Assembly (NCBI GenBank): GCA_947573445.1
Contig: CANPFR010000017.1
Location: 1-34,944, forward strand
Direction: 5' to 3'
DNA from: an uncultured Clostridia bacterium
GTDB lineage: Bacteria > Bacillota > Clostridia > TANB77 > CAG-508
Length of the DNA: 34,944 nt
Positions 8,625 to 17,202 of the stretch are shown piece after piece (within the stretch, counting starts at the first letter, position 1; every line of letters begins with the position of its first letter). Under the pieces are notes generated by a model that did no database searches, was not told the origin of the DNA, and saw only the letters and a program-made list of their open reading frames with translations. Both the position numbers and the translations under genes were made by a program.

Positions 8625-9597
8625 TTATGGTAATAAAGAGCATTCAATATTCGTTTTTCCTGTTAATTCACCATTTTTATATTTCACCAAACTTACTGAT
8701 GGCTCCCCTTCGTATTTTGGAATTTCGACTAATACTTCCATAATATTATCATTATCAACATCTATTATATTGACATTTTCCAAACTTAAATAATATTCTA
8801 CACTTGTTGCTTGATTCCATTTGCTTTTTTCAATATAAGCCAAATCTGCAATCAACTTTCCTGTTGCATCATACATTGAAATTTTCGAATATCCTGTACT
8901 TTTATTGGCTAGAATCGTCACATATTCCTCTGTTCCATTGCCCTCTAAATCAGCTATGATGGTTTTGACAGAATCAAATTCATCCAATTTATTATTGTCT
9001 GCAACAACCGTTGGCAACGTATTGATGATTTTGATATCATTTGGAATTGCCTTGTAATTTTCTGATATCGCAATTTTTCCAACCCCTTCTATTTTGGCTA
9101 AATTATCGTAAATTGGTTGACTCAATTTTCCGAGTGCTAAATTGGCAAAAGCAAAGTTTTCGTAATTATAATAAGTAATCACATATTTATCTTTATCTGC
9201 ACTGATATTATCAATGTATTTTAATTCCACTTGTTCCATTTTGCTGGTATCTAAAATCAGTCCATTATATAAAACCAGTAAATCTTCATTCATCACTTTT
9301 CGGCTATTGGCATCGATTGCATTGACTGTAGCATTGCTGGTTGTGTTACCAGAAACAACTGTATTTAAGAGATTAGCAATGGTATCTACTGGTTCGTTTT
9401 GATTGGTAACAATATTGTTTTCTGGGCTCAAATTTTGCACATCTTGGCCATATTCGGACAAATTCATCATATAATAAATTAAAATCGCATTCCCTACAAT
9501 TAATATGACAATAATCATCAAACAGACGTTTCCGAATTGACTGAAAATTCAATTTTTCTTCCTTTTCCTGGTTTTGATTATCCTTTGTATCTTTCAT
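8625..9597 (-). CDS. Membrane-anchored extracytoplasmic protein, read through a +1 frameshift at CGG
   Basis: I do not recognise a named family. ATG 9597 follows GGGAGG. The first ~20 residues are charged and cytoplasmic (MKDTKDNQNQEKEEK). Frame 0 then meets CGG at 9534-9532; one +1 shift gives NFQSIGNVCLMIIVILIVGN, a good single membrane anchor, and a 323-residue protein. The rest is an external domain with a Thr/Asn-rich linker and two acidic segments like FG-GAP/VCBS calcium-binding loops (DLEGNGTEEYVTIL; DVDNDNIMEVLVEIP). Without the shift the membrane anchor is separated from its start codon: a TTG at 9521 could start a shorter form, but no binding site precedes it. It lies between dpaB and secG with its own terminator. 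Confidence 0.75.
9532..9534 (-). other. In-frame CGG with +1 shift in the membrane-anchored protein gene
   Basis: Codons: CAG TCA ATT CGG AAA CGT. The +1 reading ATT-(C)GGA-AAC-GTC leads directly into the transmembrane segment; frame 0 gives a cysteine-rich, non-family-like peptide that stops after about 50 codons. Only in-frame CGG in the gene. Confidence 0.75.
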
Positions 9598-9678
9598 AAA
9601 TTTCCTCCCAAAAAAATATATTATTATTTTAACACAAGTATGAAAAAAATAAAATACTTTTTTGTAAAATTTTTAGAT

Positions 9679-10257
9679 TCATAACAGAATTGGCTCGATT
9701 TGCTCTCCTTCTAACGCATATTCTAACGTTTTTTGGATGTAAGTAAAATCACAAACAATGGAACGTGGTTTTGTGATTGGATTATCTTGCTTAAAAGGAA
9801 CAAAATAATAATTTTTTCGATTGAGCAATCGCCCAATGTTTTCTGCTGCTCCACTCAAACCATTATTGGTGCTAATCCCAATTACAACAGGTCTATCGTT
9901 TCGCAAATGCGATTTAACTGCCATAGCAACTGGAGTATCGATAATATCATAGCTTAGTCTGGCCATTGTATTACCAGAACATGGTGCAACTAATAAAATA
10001 TCAAACATTTTCTTGGGACCAATTGGTTCTGCATCTTGAATGGTATGAATGATTTTGTTGCCTGTTAACGTTTCGATTTCCTGAATAAAATCCTTGGCTT
10101 TTCCGAATTTGGTATCTAATTGATAACTGTTAAAAGACATAATCGGAACGAGATTGGCTCCCAATTTTACCAACTTTTTCATTTCCTGAATGGTAGCTCG
10201 AAACGTGCAAAATGAGCCTGTTAGTGCATATCCTATCTGTTTTCCTGCTAACTCCAA
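9679..10257 (-). CDS. dpaB: Dipicolinate synthase subunit B (flavoprotein)
   Basis: 192 residues with the flavoprotein (PPCDC-like) fold: GYALTGSFCTF near the start, ILLVAPCSGNTMARLSYDI in the middle, and GISTNNGLSGAAENIGRLL and YFVPFKQDN towards the end. With subunit A it makes dipicolinic acid, the calcium chelator of the spore core, from the lysine-pathway intermediate dihydrodipicolinate, so the organism should form endospores. The start is TTG 10257, seven bases after AGGAGG; an ATG one frame off is closed at once. The dpaA partner is not adjacent, while dapA and dapB, which supply the precursor pathway, lie 9-11 kb away. No in-frame CGG. Confidence 0.88.
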   Translation of the reverse strand: MELAGKQIGYALTGSFCTFRATIQEMKKLVKLGANLVPIMSFNSYQLDTKFGKAKDFIQEIETLTGNKIIHTIQDAEPIGPKKMFDILLVAPCSGNTMARLSYDIIDTPVAMAVKSHLRNDRPVVIGISTNNGLSGAAENIGRLLNRKNYYFVPFKQDNPITKPRSIVCDFTYIQKTLEYALEGEQIEPILL

Positions 10258-10527
10258 AACATAACCTCCTTTTTATCATTTCAAAATATTTCGCACTGAA
10301 ATCACAAAATATTCCTTAGTATAGTTTATGATATTATGTTAATTAAGTTGTTGATTTTTCGTTAAAAATTAGAATCGATATCAACCTGTTTTTTCAAACA
10401 ATTTCCTCGTAAAACCACCCACCAGCCATTTTAAGCAATTTTAGGTCATTTACATGTTTTATGTCTACTTTTATGAAACAGGGGCCTTCCTGGCGATTCT
10501 GGTGCTTCACCAAAAAGTCATTTATTT

Positions 10528-10638
10528 GATACCATACCTTTTTATATCCCTAAAAAGCCTCTAAATGCATCAAATCTGCATTTAGATTGATTTTTAGTCA
10601 TTTTTGTTCAAAAAATCAAAAGCAGCCCTTAAAATGGA
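10528..10638 (+). repeat. Dispersed intergenic repeat, copy A
   Basis: One of three related ~105-base elements (others at 16444-16553 and, inverted, 24321-24426). Shared blocks in order: YACCTT then TTTTAT, AAAAGC, TNATCATTT or TAGTCATTT, and CCTTAAAAT. This copy carries a perfect hairpin CTAAATGC/GCATTTAG with a 9-base loop (about 10560-10584). It lies in a 503-base stretch without a gene (10258-10761); the rest of that stretch shows only the dpaB binding site, AT-rich sequence and the rdgB promoter. Confidence 0.55.
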
Positions 10639-10709
10639 TTCTGTGACCTTTTACACCAAGACATGGTTAGCCAAAAACGTTCTTTTTCCCTCTTCTTTCA
10701 AAATAAGTC

Positions 10710-10738
10710 TTGCTTTTTTCTGAAGTTTCGTGTATAAT
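10710..10738 (+). promoter_or_regulatory. Promoter of rdgB
   Basis: TTGCTT (10710-10715), 17 bases, TATAAT (10733-10738). GGAGG at 10750-10754 and ATG at 10762 follow. Confidence 0.8.
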
Positions 10739-10761
10739 CCTAACATAATGGAGGTTACGTT

Positions 10762-11328
10762 ATGGAAAAAATTCTGATTGCTACTCATAATAATGGGAAA
10801 CTTGCTATGATAAAAGAGCTTTTCCCAGAATTTAGAATCCTTTCCTTAAATGATTTAGAATATTTTATAGAGCCAGAAGAAAATGGCGAAACATTTGAAG
10901 AAAATGCTATCATAAAAGCAAAATTTTACCATCAAAATTTAAATGAAATCTGCATTGCTGATGATTCTGGTATTTGCATTCCTGTTCTAAGCAACTTTCC
11001 TGGTGTTCGTACCAAACGCTGGTTTAAAGGAACTGACCGAGAACGTAATTTAGCTTTAATTGATAAATTAAAAGATTTTGACAAAATAGACCGCAAAGTC
11101 AATTTCATAACAGCCATTGCCATTGCTATCAAAGATACGGTTATTGTAGAAACTGAAATTCTTCCTGGTTACATTGCCGATTCTCCTCGTGGTGATAATG
11201 GATTTGGCTTTGACGAAATATTTGAGCTTGAAAATGGCAAAACCTTGGCAGAACTTACCTTTGAAGAAAAATTAGAAATGAGTACCCGCAAAAAAGCATT
11301 AGAGAAAATTAGAAAATATTTGAATTAA
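10762..11328 (+). CDS. rdgB: RdgB/HAM1 family non-canonical purine NTP pyrophosphatase
   Basis: 188 residues; hydrolyses dITP, XTP and ITP to the monophosphates and so cleans the nucleotide pool. Family motifs: the N-terminal ATHNNGKL, GETFEENAIIKAK, the substrate-binding ADDSGICI with PGVRTKRW, and GDNGFGFDEIF. It is a single plus-strand gene with its own promoter and strong terminator, opposite in direction to its neighbours. Slightly divergent in places (PVLSNFPG where many have L.G.PG). The only CGG in the coding strand is out of frame (ACG GTT). Confidence 0.9.
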   Translation: MEKILIATHNNGKLAMIKELFPEFRILSLNDLEYFIEPEENGETFEENAIIKAKFYHQNLNEICIADDSGICIPVLSNFPGVRTKRWFKGTDRERNLALIDKLKDFDKIDRKVNFITAIAIAIKDTVIVETEILPGYIADSPRGDNGFGFDEIFELENGKTLAELTFEEKLEMSTRKKALEKIRKYLN

Positions 11329-11345
11329 AAAATCCCTTGTTTGGG

Positions 11346-11394
11346 AAATCCCCCTAACTTGTTAAACTTTTTGGATAACAAGTTAGGGGGATTT
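11346..11394 (+). terminator. Strong terminator after rdgB, possibly bidirectional
   Basis: A perfect 19-base-pair stem (AAATCCCCCTAACTTGTTA with its complement) and an 11-base loop, ending GGGGGATTTT. It starts about 17 bases after the rdgB stop. An A-run on the other side could serve minus-strand transcripts too. Confidence 0.85.
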
Positions 11395-11428
11395 TATAAA
11401 ATGGTATGGCGTTTTTTCTAACATAAAA

Positions 11429-11455
11429 AAATTAAGGTCCCTTTGACCTTAATTT
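11429..11455 (-). terminator. Terminator of rpmF
   Basis: AAATTAAGGTC/GACCTTAATTT stem with a five-base loop, followed on the minus strand by a T-run. It begins four bases past the L32 stop. Confidence 0.85.
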
Positions 11456-11458
11456 CTT

Positions 11459-11650
11459 CTACTCATCATTACTAGCTTTTTTTACTAATACTTCTTTTCC
11501 CTTATAATATCCACAATTAGAACATACCGTATGTGGTAAGATTGGTTCGTGACAATGTGGGCATGTTCCTTTTGTTGTCTCTTCTAATTTCCACGTTGAT
11601 CTACGTAAACCTGTTCTTCTTTTTGACCATCTTCTTTTTGGTTGTGCCAT
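11459..11650 (-). CDS. rpmF: Ribosomal protein L32 (bL32), zinc-binding form
   Basis: 63 residues. The N-terminus MAQPKRRWSKRRTGLRRS is typical, followed by two CxxC pairs (CPHC and CSNC) that bind zinc in the Cys+ form of bL32. A large-subunit protein near the peptidyl transferase centre. Own ribosome binding site and terminator; single gene between rdgB and tRNA-Ser. Confidence 0.96.
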   Translation of the reverse strand: MAQPKRRWSKRRTGLRRSTWKLEETTKGTCPHCHEPILPHTVCSNCGYYKGKEVLVKKASNDE

Positions 11651-11864
11651 TTTTATCCCTCCTATCTTTTGACAAAGTATTTATATAACTTTAAAATTTG
11701 TTGTTTTTAAAATTCACTTTATTAGTATACATCCAATTTTAAAATTTGTCAAGCAAAATTGGTTATTTTTTATTTGTTATAATCTTCTTAACTCCTATTG
11801 CATTAATTGTAAATAATAAAACTCTATAATCGTTGACATTTCAGCACTATAGAATTATTATTTT

Positions 11865-11957
11865 TGGCGGAGAGTGTGGGATTCGAACCCACGGTAGGAT
11901 ATCATCCTACGCCAGTTTTCGAGACTGGTACCTTAAACCTGGCTCAGACAACTCTCC
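11865..11957 (-). tRNA. tRNA-Ser (anticodon CGA)
   Basis: Read on the minus strand it starts GGAGAGT and ends ACTCTCC-G-CCA, so CCA is encoded. The anticodon stem CCAGT/ACTGG holds the loop CTCGAAA, anticodon CGA (reads UCG). A long variable arm (TAGGATGATATCCTA) and a TTCGAAT T-loop confirm class II serine tRNA. It lies just upstream (plus-strand sense) of the end of the LRR gene. Confidence 0.95.
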
Positions 11958-11968
11958 TTATTTTATGA

Positions 11969-13520
11969 CTAATCTTCCTTTTTGGGCTCATTTTCAGTCT
12001 TTTGTGGCAATGCTAGTACCTCTTCTTTTTTACCAAACTGAAATAATTTTTTCATTTTAGTAAACATGATTTCTACATAAGAGGCCAATAATTTTTCCTT
12101 AAACAAGCCTGTTTTAAAGAACACATTGACCAACTTCGGATTAAAATTTTCTGCACAATAATGATTTTTCCCAGTTCTTGGTGTATGCGTTTCTAAAAAA
12201 TCTTTATCTCCAAGCAAACAATACTCTACTCTATTTTTTTGGATATTTTCTCTATCCAATACCAAATCCGTATGATACCATTTTCCATTCAATTCCACTT
12301 GATTCCAAAAATGTTTTTTATCCCTCACTAGCTCTTCACCAGCTATTATATGAGAATTAATGCCTACACATTTTAAACAGTTTTGCAATAGTTCACACAT
12401 TTGAAAAGGCGTACATTTTTTGGATTCAAAATCCACTTCTTTTTCTTCCACAACCTCAAATTGCTTTCCTAATGTTTGGTAAATCGCCAAAAATTTTTCT
12501 GGTTTGCGATCATTACTTGGCACATTTTGAATTGTAGTTTCTATTTCTTTGCGAATTTTTCGATATTCTTTTAAAGGAAGCTTTGTGGTTGTATTTTGGT
12601 TTACAAATTCCACATTTTTTATTTTTAACTCATCTTGCAAATTTTGTATTTGATCCAAATTTAAACAAGAAAAATCATTTAAAAGAATATGAATTTCTGC
12701 TTTACTATTTGACAAAGATTTTAAATTTTCTGTTGTTTCTGAACATTCATTAATGCGAACTTTGATTCGGTTAACTTTTGTCAAATCAACCTTTTCAAAA
12801 AAGAACTTTAAATCCTGGATTAAAATCGTTATTTCAGAAATTCCATTTTGTATAAGCAAGTGACTATCTGAAATCTTATTTCCTTTTAAATCTGCTATCC
12901 AAACATCGATATTCTGATGGCATTGGCAATCTAGTATATGATTTAGCTCTGTAATCGGAAGCAAATTCCCCTGTAGTTCCAATTGAGAAAGATTAGGATT
13001 TTTAGACAAAAACTCCAAATTCTCTAACTTCACATTTTCCAAATCTTTCAGCTCCAATTTCTCCAAATTAGAAAATCTCTCTAAACTAGAAAAAGAATGA
13101 TTGAATAGATTTGCTTTTCGAATTTGAATAACCTTCAGATTTTCTGGATTTTCTAGATTCGCAAAAAACTCATTAATTTTACCAAATGGAATGTCTACTA
13201 AAGTCACCCTTTGCAAGTTCGTATATCTTTTTAAACTACTCGAAACTGGAAGTTTAACCTTATTTAAATGCAAATTCTCCAGTTGCTCAGGCTTGAAAAT
13301 ATGCCCCAATATTTTATCTACATTAAGATTTGGGCCACCTTCTAAAATAAGCGTTTTCACATTCGCACACAAACTAATGATATTCAGCAATTTAGAACCT
13401 TTATCCAATCCTGTGACTTTTAGTTCTTCTATTTCATCTAACTTTGTTGCCATGATGGCATCAAAGTTTTCAAGCATTCCGTGTATTTAATTCAAACTTT
13501 TTCGTTTTCTTTTCTTTCAT
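11969..13520 (-). CDS. Cytoplasmic leucine-rich-repeat protein with transglutaminase-like domain, read through a +1 frameshift at CGG
   Basis: 516 residues after one +1 shift. ATG 13520 has AGGAG seven bases before it and encodes MKEKKTKKFELNT; CGG at 13481-13479 follows and frame 0 stops two codons later. The +1 frame continues T-G-M-L-E-N-F-D and runs open to 11969. The alternative, initiation at the internal ATG 13477, lacks a binding site. Residues about 15-200 are irregular leucine-rich repeats (LENLHLNKVKL, LEKLELKDLENV). The C-terminal part resembles a transglutaminase-like (papain-fold) domain: candidate Cys in KKCTPFQMCELL, His in KHFWNQVELNGKWYHTD and Asp in that segment or the following DLVLD. 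No signal peptide, so intracellular; the substrate is unknown. Confidence 0.8.
13479..13481 (-). other. In-frame CGG with +1 shift at codon 14 of the LRR-transglutaminase gene
   Basis: Codons: TTA AAT ACA CGG AAT GCT TGA. Reading ACA-(C)GGA-ATG-CTT joins the well-initiated leader to the long frame. Only in-frame CGG in the gene. Confidence 0.75.
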
Positions 13521-13595
13521 AATCACTCCTAAATTTATCTTCTTTCGTATTTTCCAAAATATTATATCACGAAAATAAAAATTAGAAAAGCCTTT

Positions 13596-15386
13596 TTACA
13601 ATTCTTTTTTTATTTTTTCTGCTAACCTTAGATTAATTCCCTTTACTTCTGCAATTTCTTCCACACTAGCCTCTTTTATTTTTTTCACACTTCCAAATTT
13701 TTTGAGCAATTCCGCCCTTTTTTTGTCCCCAATTCCAGAAATTGTATCCAATTTGGACTTTGTCATTTCTTTATCACGTACTTTTCTGTGATACTCAATA
13801 GCTGTTTTGTGCACTTCATCTTGCAAATTCGTAATAAAATGAAATAACTTCTCGGAAATTTCAAATTCTTTTCGTTGTTCATTTATCAAGGCTCTTGTTG
13901 CGTGTTTATCATCTTTTATCATACCAAATACTGGAATTTTACTCGCTAGACCATTTTCCCTCAAAGCACTCTGAATAGCTCGAATTTGTGTTATCCCGCC
14001 ATCTGCTAAAATCAAATCTGGTAACTTTCCAAATCCACCATCTGGTTTATCCAAAGAATGTTTCAGCCTTCTGGAAACAACTTCTTCCATACATTTCGGG
14101 TCATCTTGTCCAAATACTGTTTTGATTTTAAAACGTCTGGATAAATTCTTTTTAATCACTCCATTTTGGGCTACACACATACCTGCTACGATAAAATTTC
14201 CTGCAATATTAGAAATATCAAAACTTTCGATTTTCAGCGGCAACTCCTCTAATCCTAGCACTTCTTTTAGTTCCATTAATAAATCACTTTTATCTTTGAG
14301 CTTATTTTCTAATGTAATTCTACTGTTCATTTCAGCCATTTCAACAAATTTTAGTTTTTCACCTTTTTGTGGACTCTTCAGTTCCACTTTTCGACCAGCC
14401 TTATCTGATAACCATTTTTCAATGGTTTCTTTTTCTTCTAACAGATAACGTAGCATAATTTTATTGGGCAAATCTTGCTTTTCCAAATAATATTGCTTGA
14501 TAAATCCAGCCAGCATTTCCTCTTCTTCCATATCTTTTAAATCATCGAAAAAATAGTGTTCTCTCCCAATCATTTTACTTCCACGAACAAAAAAGATTTC
14601 GATACAAACTGTCATTTCATTCTGATACAAACCAATTACATCAATATTACGTTCTGAAACATTAGAAACTTTTTGCTTTTCTGAAACACGCTCAATTGCT
14701 TGCATACGATCACGAATTTCAGCTGCTTTTTCATATTCTTGATTATCCGAAGCTTTTTTCATTTCCTGCTCCAATTCTTTCATAATGGCATCAATTTTAC
14801 CATCTAATAACAACATAATCTGGTCAATTTGTTTATGATATTCTTCTTTTGTTACATACCCCATGCAAGGTGCCAAACACTTTTTAATATGATAATTCAA
14901 ACAAGCTCTATCCTGATTTTTGAATTTCTTACATTGCCTCACTTGAAATCTTTCCTTAATAAATGCAATCATCTCTTTGGCACTTGCAGAATTGGCATAT
15001 GGCCCAAAATATTTAGCCCCATCTCTTTGCAACTTCCTTGTCATAAAAATACTAGGATAATCAGCTTTTACATCCACACGAATATAAGGATATGTTTTAT
15101 CATCTTTCAACAATACATTAAAACGTGGCCTATATTTTTTGATTAGATTGCACTCCAAAATCAAAGCTTCGTCTTCACTACTTACAACAATATATTCAAA
15201 ATGGTCAATCAAAGAAACCATTTTTTCAATACGTGCTGTTTTATTATTTTTTCGAAAATACTGTTTCACACGATTCTTCAAAATAACCGCTTTTCCTACA
15301 TAAATAACCGTATCATTTTTGTCCTTCATGAGATAAACACCTGGACTCTTGGGCAATTTTTTCAACTCTTCTTCAATATAGAACAT
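13596..15386 (-). CDS. uvrC: Excinuclease ABC subunit C
   Basis: 596 residues, the usual length. N-terminal GIY-YIG nuclease (PGVYLMKDKNDTVIYVGKA), a cysteine cluster (QCKKFKNQDRACLNYHIKKC), the UVR motif region (DNQEYEKAAEIRDRMQAIE), the RNase H-like nuclease half (ESFDISNIAG, LILADGG) and a C-terminal helix-hairpin-helix pair (LDTISGIGDKKRAELLKKFG). It makes the dual incisions in nucleotide excision repair with UvrA and UvrB, which are not in the window. It sits 24 bases downstream of hpt. All CGG triplets in it are out of frame. Confidence 0.96.
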   Translation of the reverse strand: MFYIEEELKKLPKSPGVYLMKDKNDTVIYVGKAVILKNRVKQYFRKNNKTARIEKMVSLIDHFEYIVVSSEDEALILECNLIKKYRPRFNVLLKDDKTYPYIRVDVKADYPSIFMTRKLQRDGAKYFGPYANSASAKEMIAFIKERFQVRQCKKFKNQDRACLNYHIKKCLAPCMGYVTKEEYHKQIDQIMLLLDGKIDAIMKELEQEMKKASDNQEYEKAAEIRDRMQAIERVSEKQKVSNVSERNIDVIGLYQNEMTVCIEIFFVRGSKMIGREHYFFDDLKDMEEEEMLAGFIKQYYLEKQDLPNKIMLRYLLEEKETIEKWLSDKAGRKVELKSPQKGEKLKFVEMAEMNSRITLENKLKDKSDLLMELKEVLGLEELPLKIESFDISNIAGNFIVAGMCVAQNGVIKKNLSRRFKIKTVFGQDDPKCMEEVVSRRLKHSLDKPDGGFGKLPDLILADGGITQIRAIQSALRENGLASKIPVFGMIKDDKHATRALINEQRKEFEISEKLFHFITNLQDEVHKTAIEYHRKVRDKEMTKSKLDTISGIGDKKRAELLKKFGSVKKIKEASVEEIAEVKGINLRLAEKIKKEL

Positions 15387-15410
15387 TTGGTTTTCCTTTC
15401 TCTTCTGTTT

Positions 15411-15929
15411 TTACATCTCGATATAACCAATATAAGGCAAATTTCTACCAATTTCGTTATAATCAAATCCGTAACCAATGACAAATTTATTAGGAATAAC
15501 AAATCCAGTATAATCAATTTCTACAGGCACTTTACGTCTTTCGGCTTTGTCCGCTAATACTGCAATTTTTAGAGAGTTTGGATGTTTGGTTTGCAAATAT
15601 TCTTTCAAATATTTTAACGTATATCCTGTATCAATAATGTCTTCTACGATTAAAACATCCTTCCCTTCAATGCTGTTATCCAAATCTTTTTTCACTTTGA
15701 TTTTTCCAGTGGATTCTGAGCCTTCATAACTTGATACTTGCATCACTTCTAGTTCAATTGGAGTTTTCATCTTCGTTACCAAATCAACTGTAAAAAACAC
15801 GGCTCCTTTTAAAATAGAAACCACTGTAACTGGTTTTCCATGATAATCCTCATCCATTTGTTTCGCTAATTCAGCAATTCTTTGTTGCAATTCTTCTTCC
15901 TTATATAATACTTTGATATTCTCTAACAT
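15411..15929 (-). CDS. hpt: Hypoxanthine phosphoribosyltransferase
   Basis: 172 residues. The PRPP-binding motif VLIVEDIIDTGYTLKYL is clear, with ILKGAVFFTVDL before it and FVIPNKFVIGYGFDYNE at the end, as in bacterial HPRTs. Converts hypoxanthine (and usually guanine) with PRPP to the nucleotide in purine salvage. AAGGAG stands before ATG 15929. Co-directional and closely spaced with uvrC, so probably one transcript. Confidence 0.94.
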   Translation of the reverse strand: MLENIKVLYKEEELQQRIAELAKQMDEDYHGKPVTVVSILKGAVFFTVDLVTKMKTPIELEVMQVSSYEGSESTGKIKVKKDLDNSIEGKDVLIVEDIIDTGYTLKYLKEYLQTKHPNSLKIAVLADKAERRKVPVEIDYTGFVIPNKFVIGYGFDYNEIGRNLPYIGYIEM

Positions 15930-16002
15930 TTTTATTCTCCTTAAACCTTTTTTATATGCATTTTATTATACCATAACCAACTTCTTTTTTTCAAGATAAA
16001 CA

Positions 16003-16042
16003 CAAAAAAACATGATATTCTTATAAGAATTCCATGTTTTTT
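16003..16042 (-). terminator. Terminator after the 92-residue membrane protein gene
   Basis: AAAAAACATG-(G)-AATTCTTA pairs with TAAGAATATCATGTTTTTTT on the minus strand, beginning about 22 bases past the stop at 16064. A near-perfect 18-pair stem ending in a T-run. Confidence 0.8.
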
Positions 16043-16063
16043 CGTTGTTTCAAAGAAATTTCT

Positions 16064-16342
16064 TTATTTCGGAGTTTTCATGTAGTCAAAAACACTCTTT
16101 CGAGCAATTTTTCTCCCCCAATGAGAATTAATTTTTGCTTTCAACCACTGGATTTCTTCCTCAAGTTGCTCTACCTCTTTGTTTTCATACAAAAGAGCTT
16201 CTCTTATCTCTTCTGCACACCGCAAACGGTAGCGTAACTCGCCCAGAGAATCCGTTGCCAAGACTGTTAAAAACACGTACAATCCTGCTATGGTAAACAA
16301 AATTGAAACCAAAATCCCAATTATTATCCCCACTGTCTCCAT
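16064..16342 (-). CDS. Small membrane-anchored coiled-coil protein of unknown function
   Basis: 92 residues, not recognised. Residues about 4-30 form one membrane segment (VGIIIGILVSILFTIAGLYVF); residues about 38-70 are a charged heptad-like helix (LRCAEEIREALLYENKEVEQ). The topology suggests a membrane anchor with a cytoplasmic or external coiled coil. The first part (16200-16260) is richer in G+C than neighbouring genes. It contains an in-frame CGG (16222-16220, L-R-C) that must be read in frame: a +1 shift there stops after five codons. Together with the next gene it may be a transferred or orphan pair. Confidence 0.6.
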   Translation of the reverse strand: METVGIIIGILVSILFTIAGLYVFLTVLATDSLGELRYRLRCAEEIREALLYENKEVEQLEEEIQWLKAKINSHWGRKIARKSVFDYMKTPK

Positions 16343-16443
16343 CCTGCCTCTCCTTTCTAATTGCTTTTTAAGAACTTTTTTATTTTATCATAAATTTTCC
16401 CTTTTGACAATCCCTTTCCCTCATTAAAGTTAATAGTTTTTCT

Positions 16444-16553
16444 GATACACCACCTTTTTATCCCTCTAAAAAGCATCTAGATGTACATTATAGCACTTTT
16501 GTAATGTTTTTAATCATTTTTGTATCTTTATAAAAAATAAGTGCCTTAAAATC
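16444..16553 (+). repeat. Dispersed intergenic repeat, copy B
   Basis: Matches copy A in order: CACCTTTTTAT, CTAAAAAGC, TTTTTAATCATTTTTGT and GTGCCTTAAAAT; it shares GCACTTTTG and AATG with inverted copy C. It fills the middle of a 311-base stretch without a gene (16343-16654) and ends just before the promoter of the next gene, as copy A does before rdgB. Confidence 0.55.
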
Positions 16554-16579
16554 AAAATTTAAGCCTCATTTCAATTGGA

Positions 16580-16608
16580 TTGACATTTTATGGAAAGTAT
16601 GTTATATT
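16580..16608 (+). promoter_or_regulatory. Promoter of the 133-residue membrane protein gene
   Basis: A consensus TTGACA (16580-16585), 17-base spacer and TATATT (16603-16608). A strong GGAGGAG binding site and ATG 16655 follow. Confidence 0.8.
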
Positions 16609-16654
16609 TTAATATATTATTTATTATTAAAATTTAAATTTAGGAGGAGCTACC

Positions 16655-17056
16655 ATGAATTTACGGGAAAAACACACACAAACTCGGATTGGCATTCTAA
16701 GTGCTTTTATCTTAAGCATCATCACTTATCTAATGAGCAAAAATAGTTCTATTGTTATTTGTGCCCTTGCCTATTATCATTGCTTTTTTGAGCGTATGGT
16801 ACCCAAAATTGTTGTTTTTCTGCTAGACCACAAACCACTTGGAAAAATTGATGTGATAGAAAGTTTTTCTTCTGTGCTGTTTCTTGTAATTATATTTATT
16901 TCAAATATGCTTTCAGAAACAATCTGTACCTACTTTTCTATCAAAATACAATTTATTTTCGTACTAAGTATCTTATTTCTACTTCTGTTAGCTTGTTTTT
17001 CTTTACTCTATGCTAATCAGCTAAGAAAAGTGGAACGTGAACAAAACAAAGATTAA
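16655..17056 (+). CDS. Small multi-pass membrane protein of unknown function
   Basis: 133 residues, not recognised. About four hydrophobic segments (residues ~12-28, ~29-50, ~70-90, ~95-122), charged ends (MNLREKHTQTR; LRKVEREQNKD). A near-consensus promoter, a GGAGGAG binding site and a terminator make it a well-expressed single-gene unit. Odd: it has two in-frame CGG codons at positions 4 and 11. A +1 shift at the first would end the product after about 14 codons, so both must be read as sense codons for this protein to exist. This is the sharpest exception to the CGG rule in the window. Confidence 0.65.
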   Translation: MNLREKHTQTRIGILSAFILSIITYLMSKNSSIVICALAYYHCFFERMVPKIVVFLLDHKPLGKIDVIESFSSVLFLVIIFISNMLSETICTYFSIKIQFIFVLSILFLLLLACFSLLYANQLRKVEREQNKD

Positions 17057-17070
17057 AAATTAAATTCCAA

Positions 17071-17106
17071 AACCTGACTGCTGACTGCAGTCAGGTTTGT
17101 TTTTCT
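17071..17106 (+). terminator. Terminator after the 133-residue membrane protein gene
   Basis: AACCTGACTGC/GCAGTCAGGTT with a five-base loop, followed by TTGTTTTTCT. Confidence 0.85.
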
Positions 17107-17135
17107 AAAAACCGAACATTTTTTCTAAAAACCTA

Positions 17136-17164
17136 TTGACATTTTTCTTTTTTTTCGATAAAAT
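17136..17164 (+). promoter_or_regulatory. Promoter of the YgjP-like peptidase gene
   Basis: TTGACA (17136-17141), 17 bases, TAAAAT (17159-17164). An AAAGGAG binding site precedes ATG 17203. Confidence 0.75.
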
Positions 17165-17202
17165 AATCCAAACAAAAGTTCTTTATTGAAAGGAGATATT
17201 CT

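Noticed and set aside
10258..10761. Riboswitch or T-box leader in the 500-base intergenic stretch
   Set aside because: I could not find a conserved T-box (TGGNACC) or a known riboswitch core; only the dispersed repeat and a promoter are supported.
16220..16222. +1 shift at CGG in the 92-residue gene
   Set aside because: The +1 frame stops after five codons, while frame 0 gives a coherent coiled coil, so in-frame reading is more likely there.
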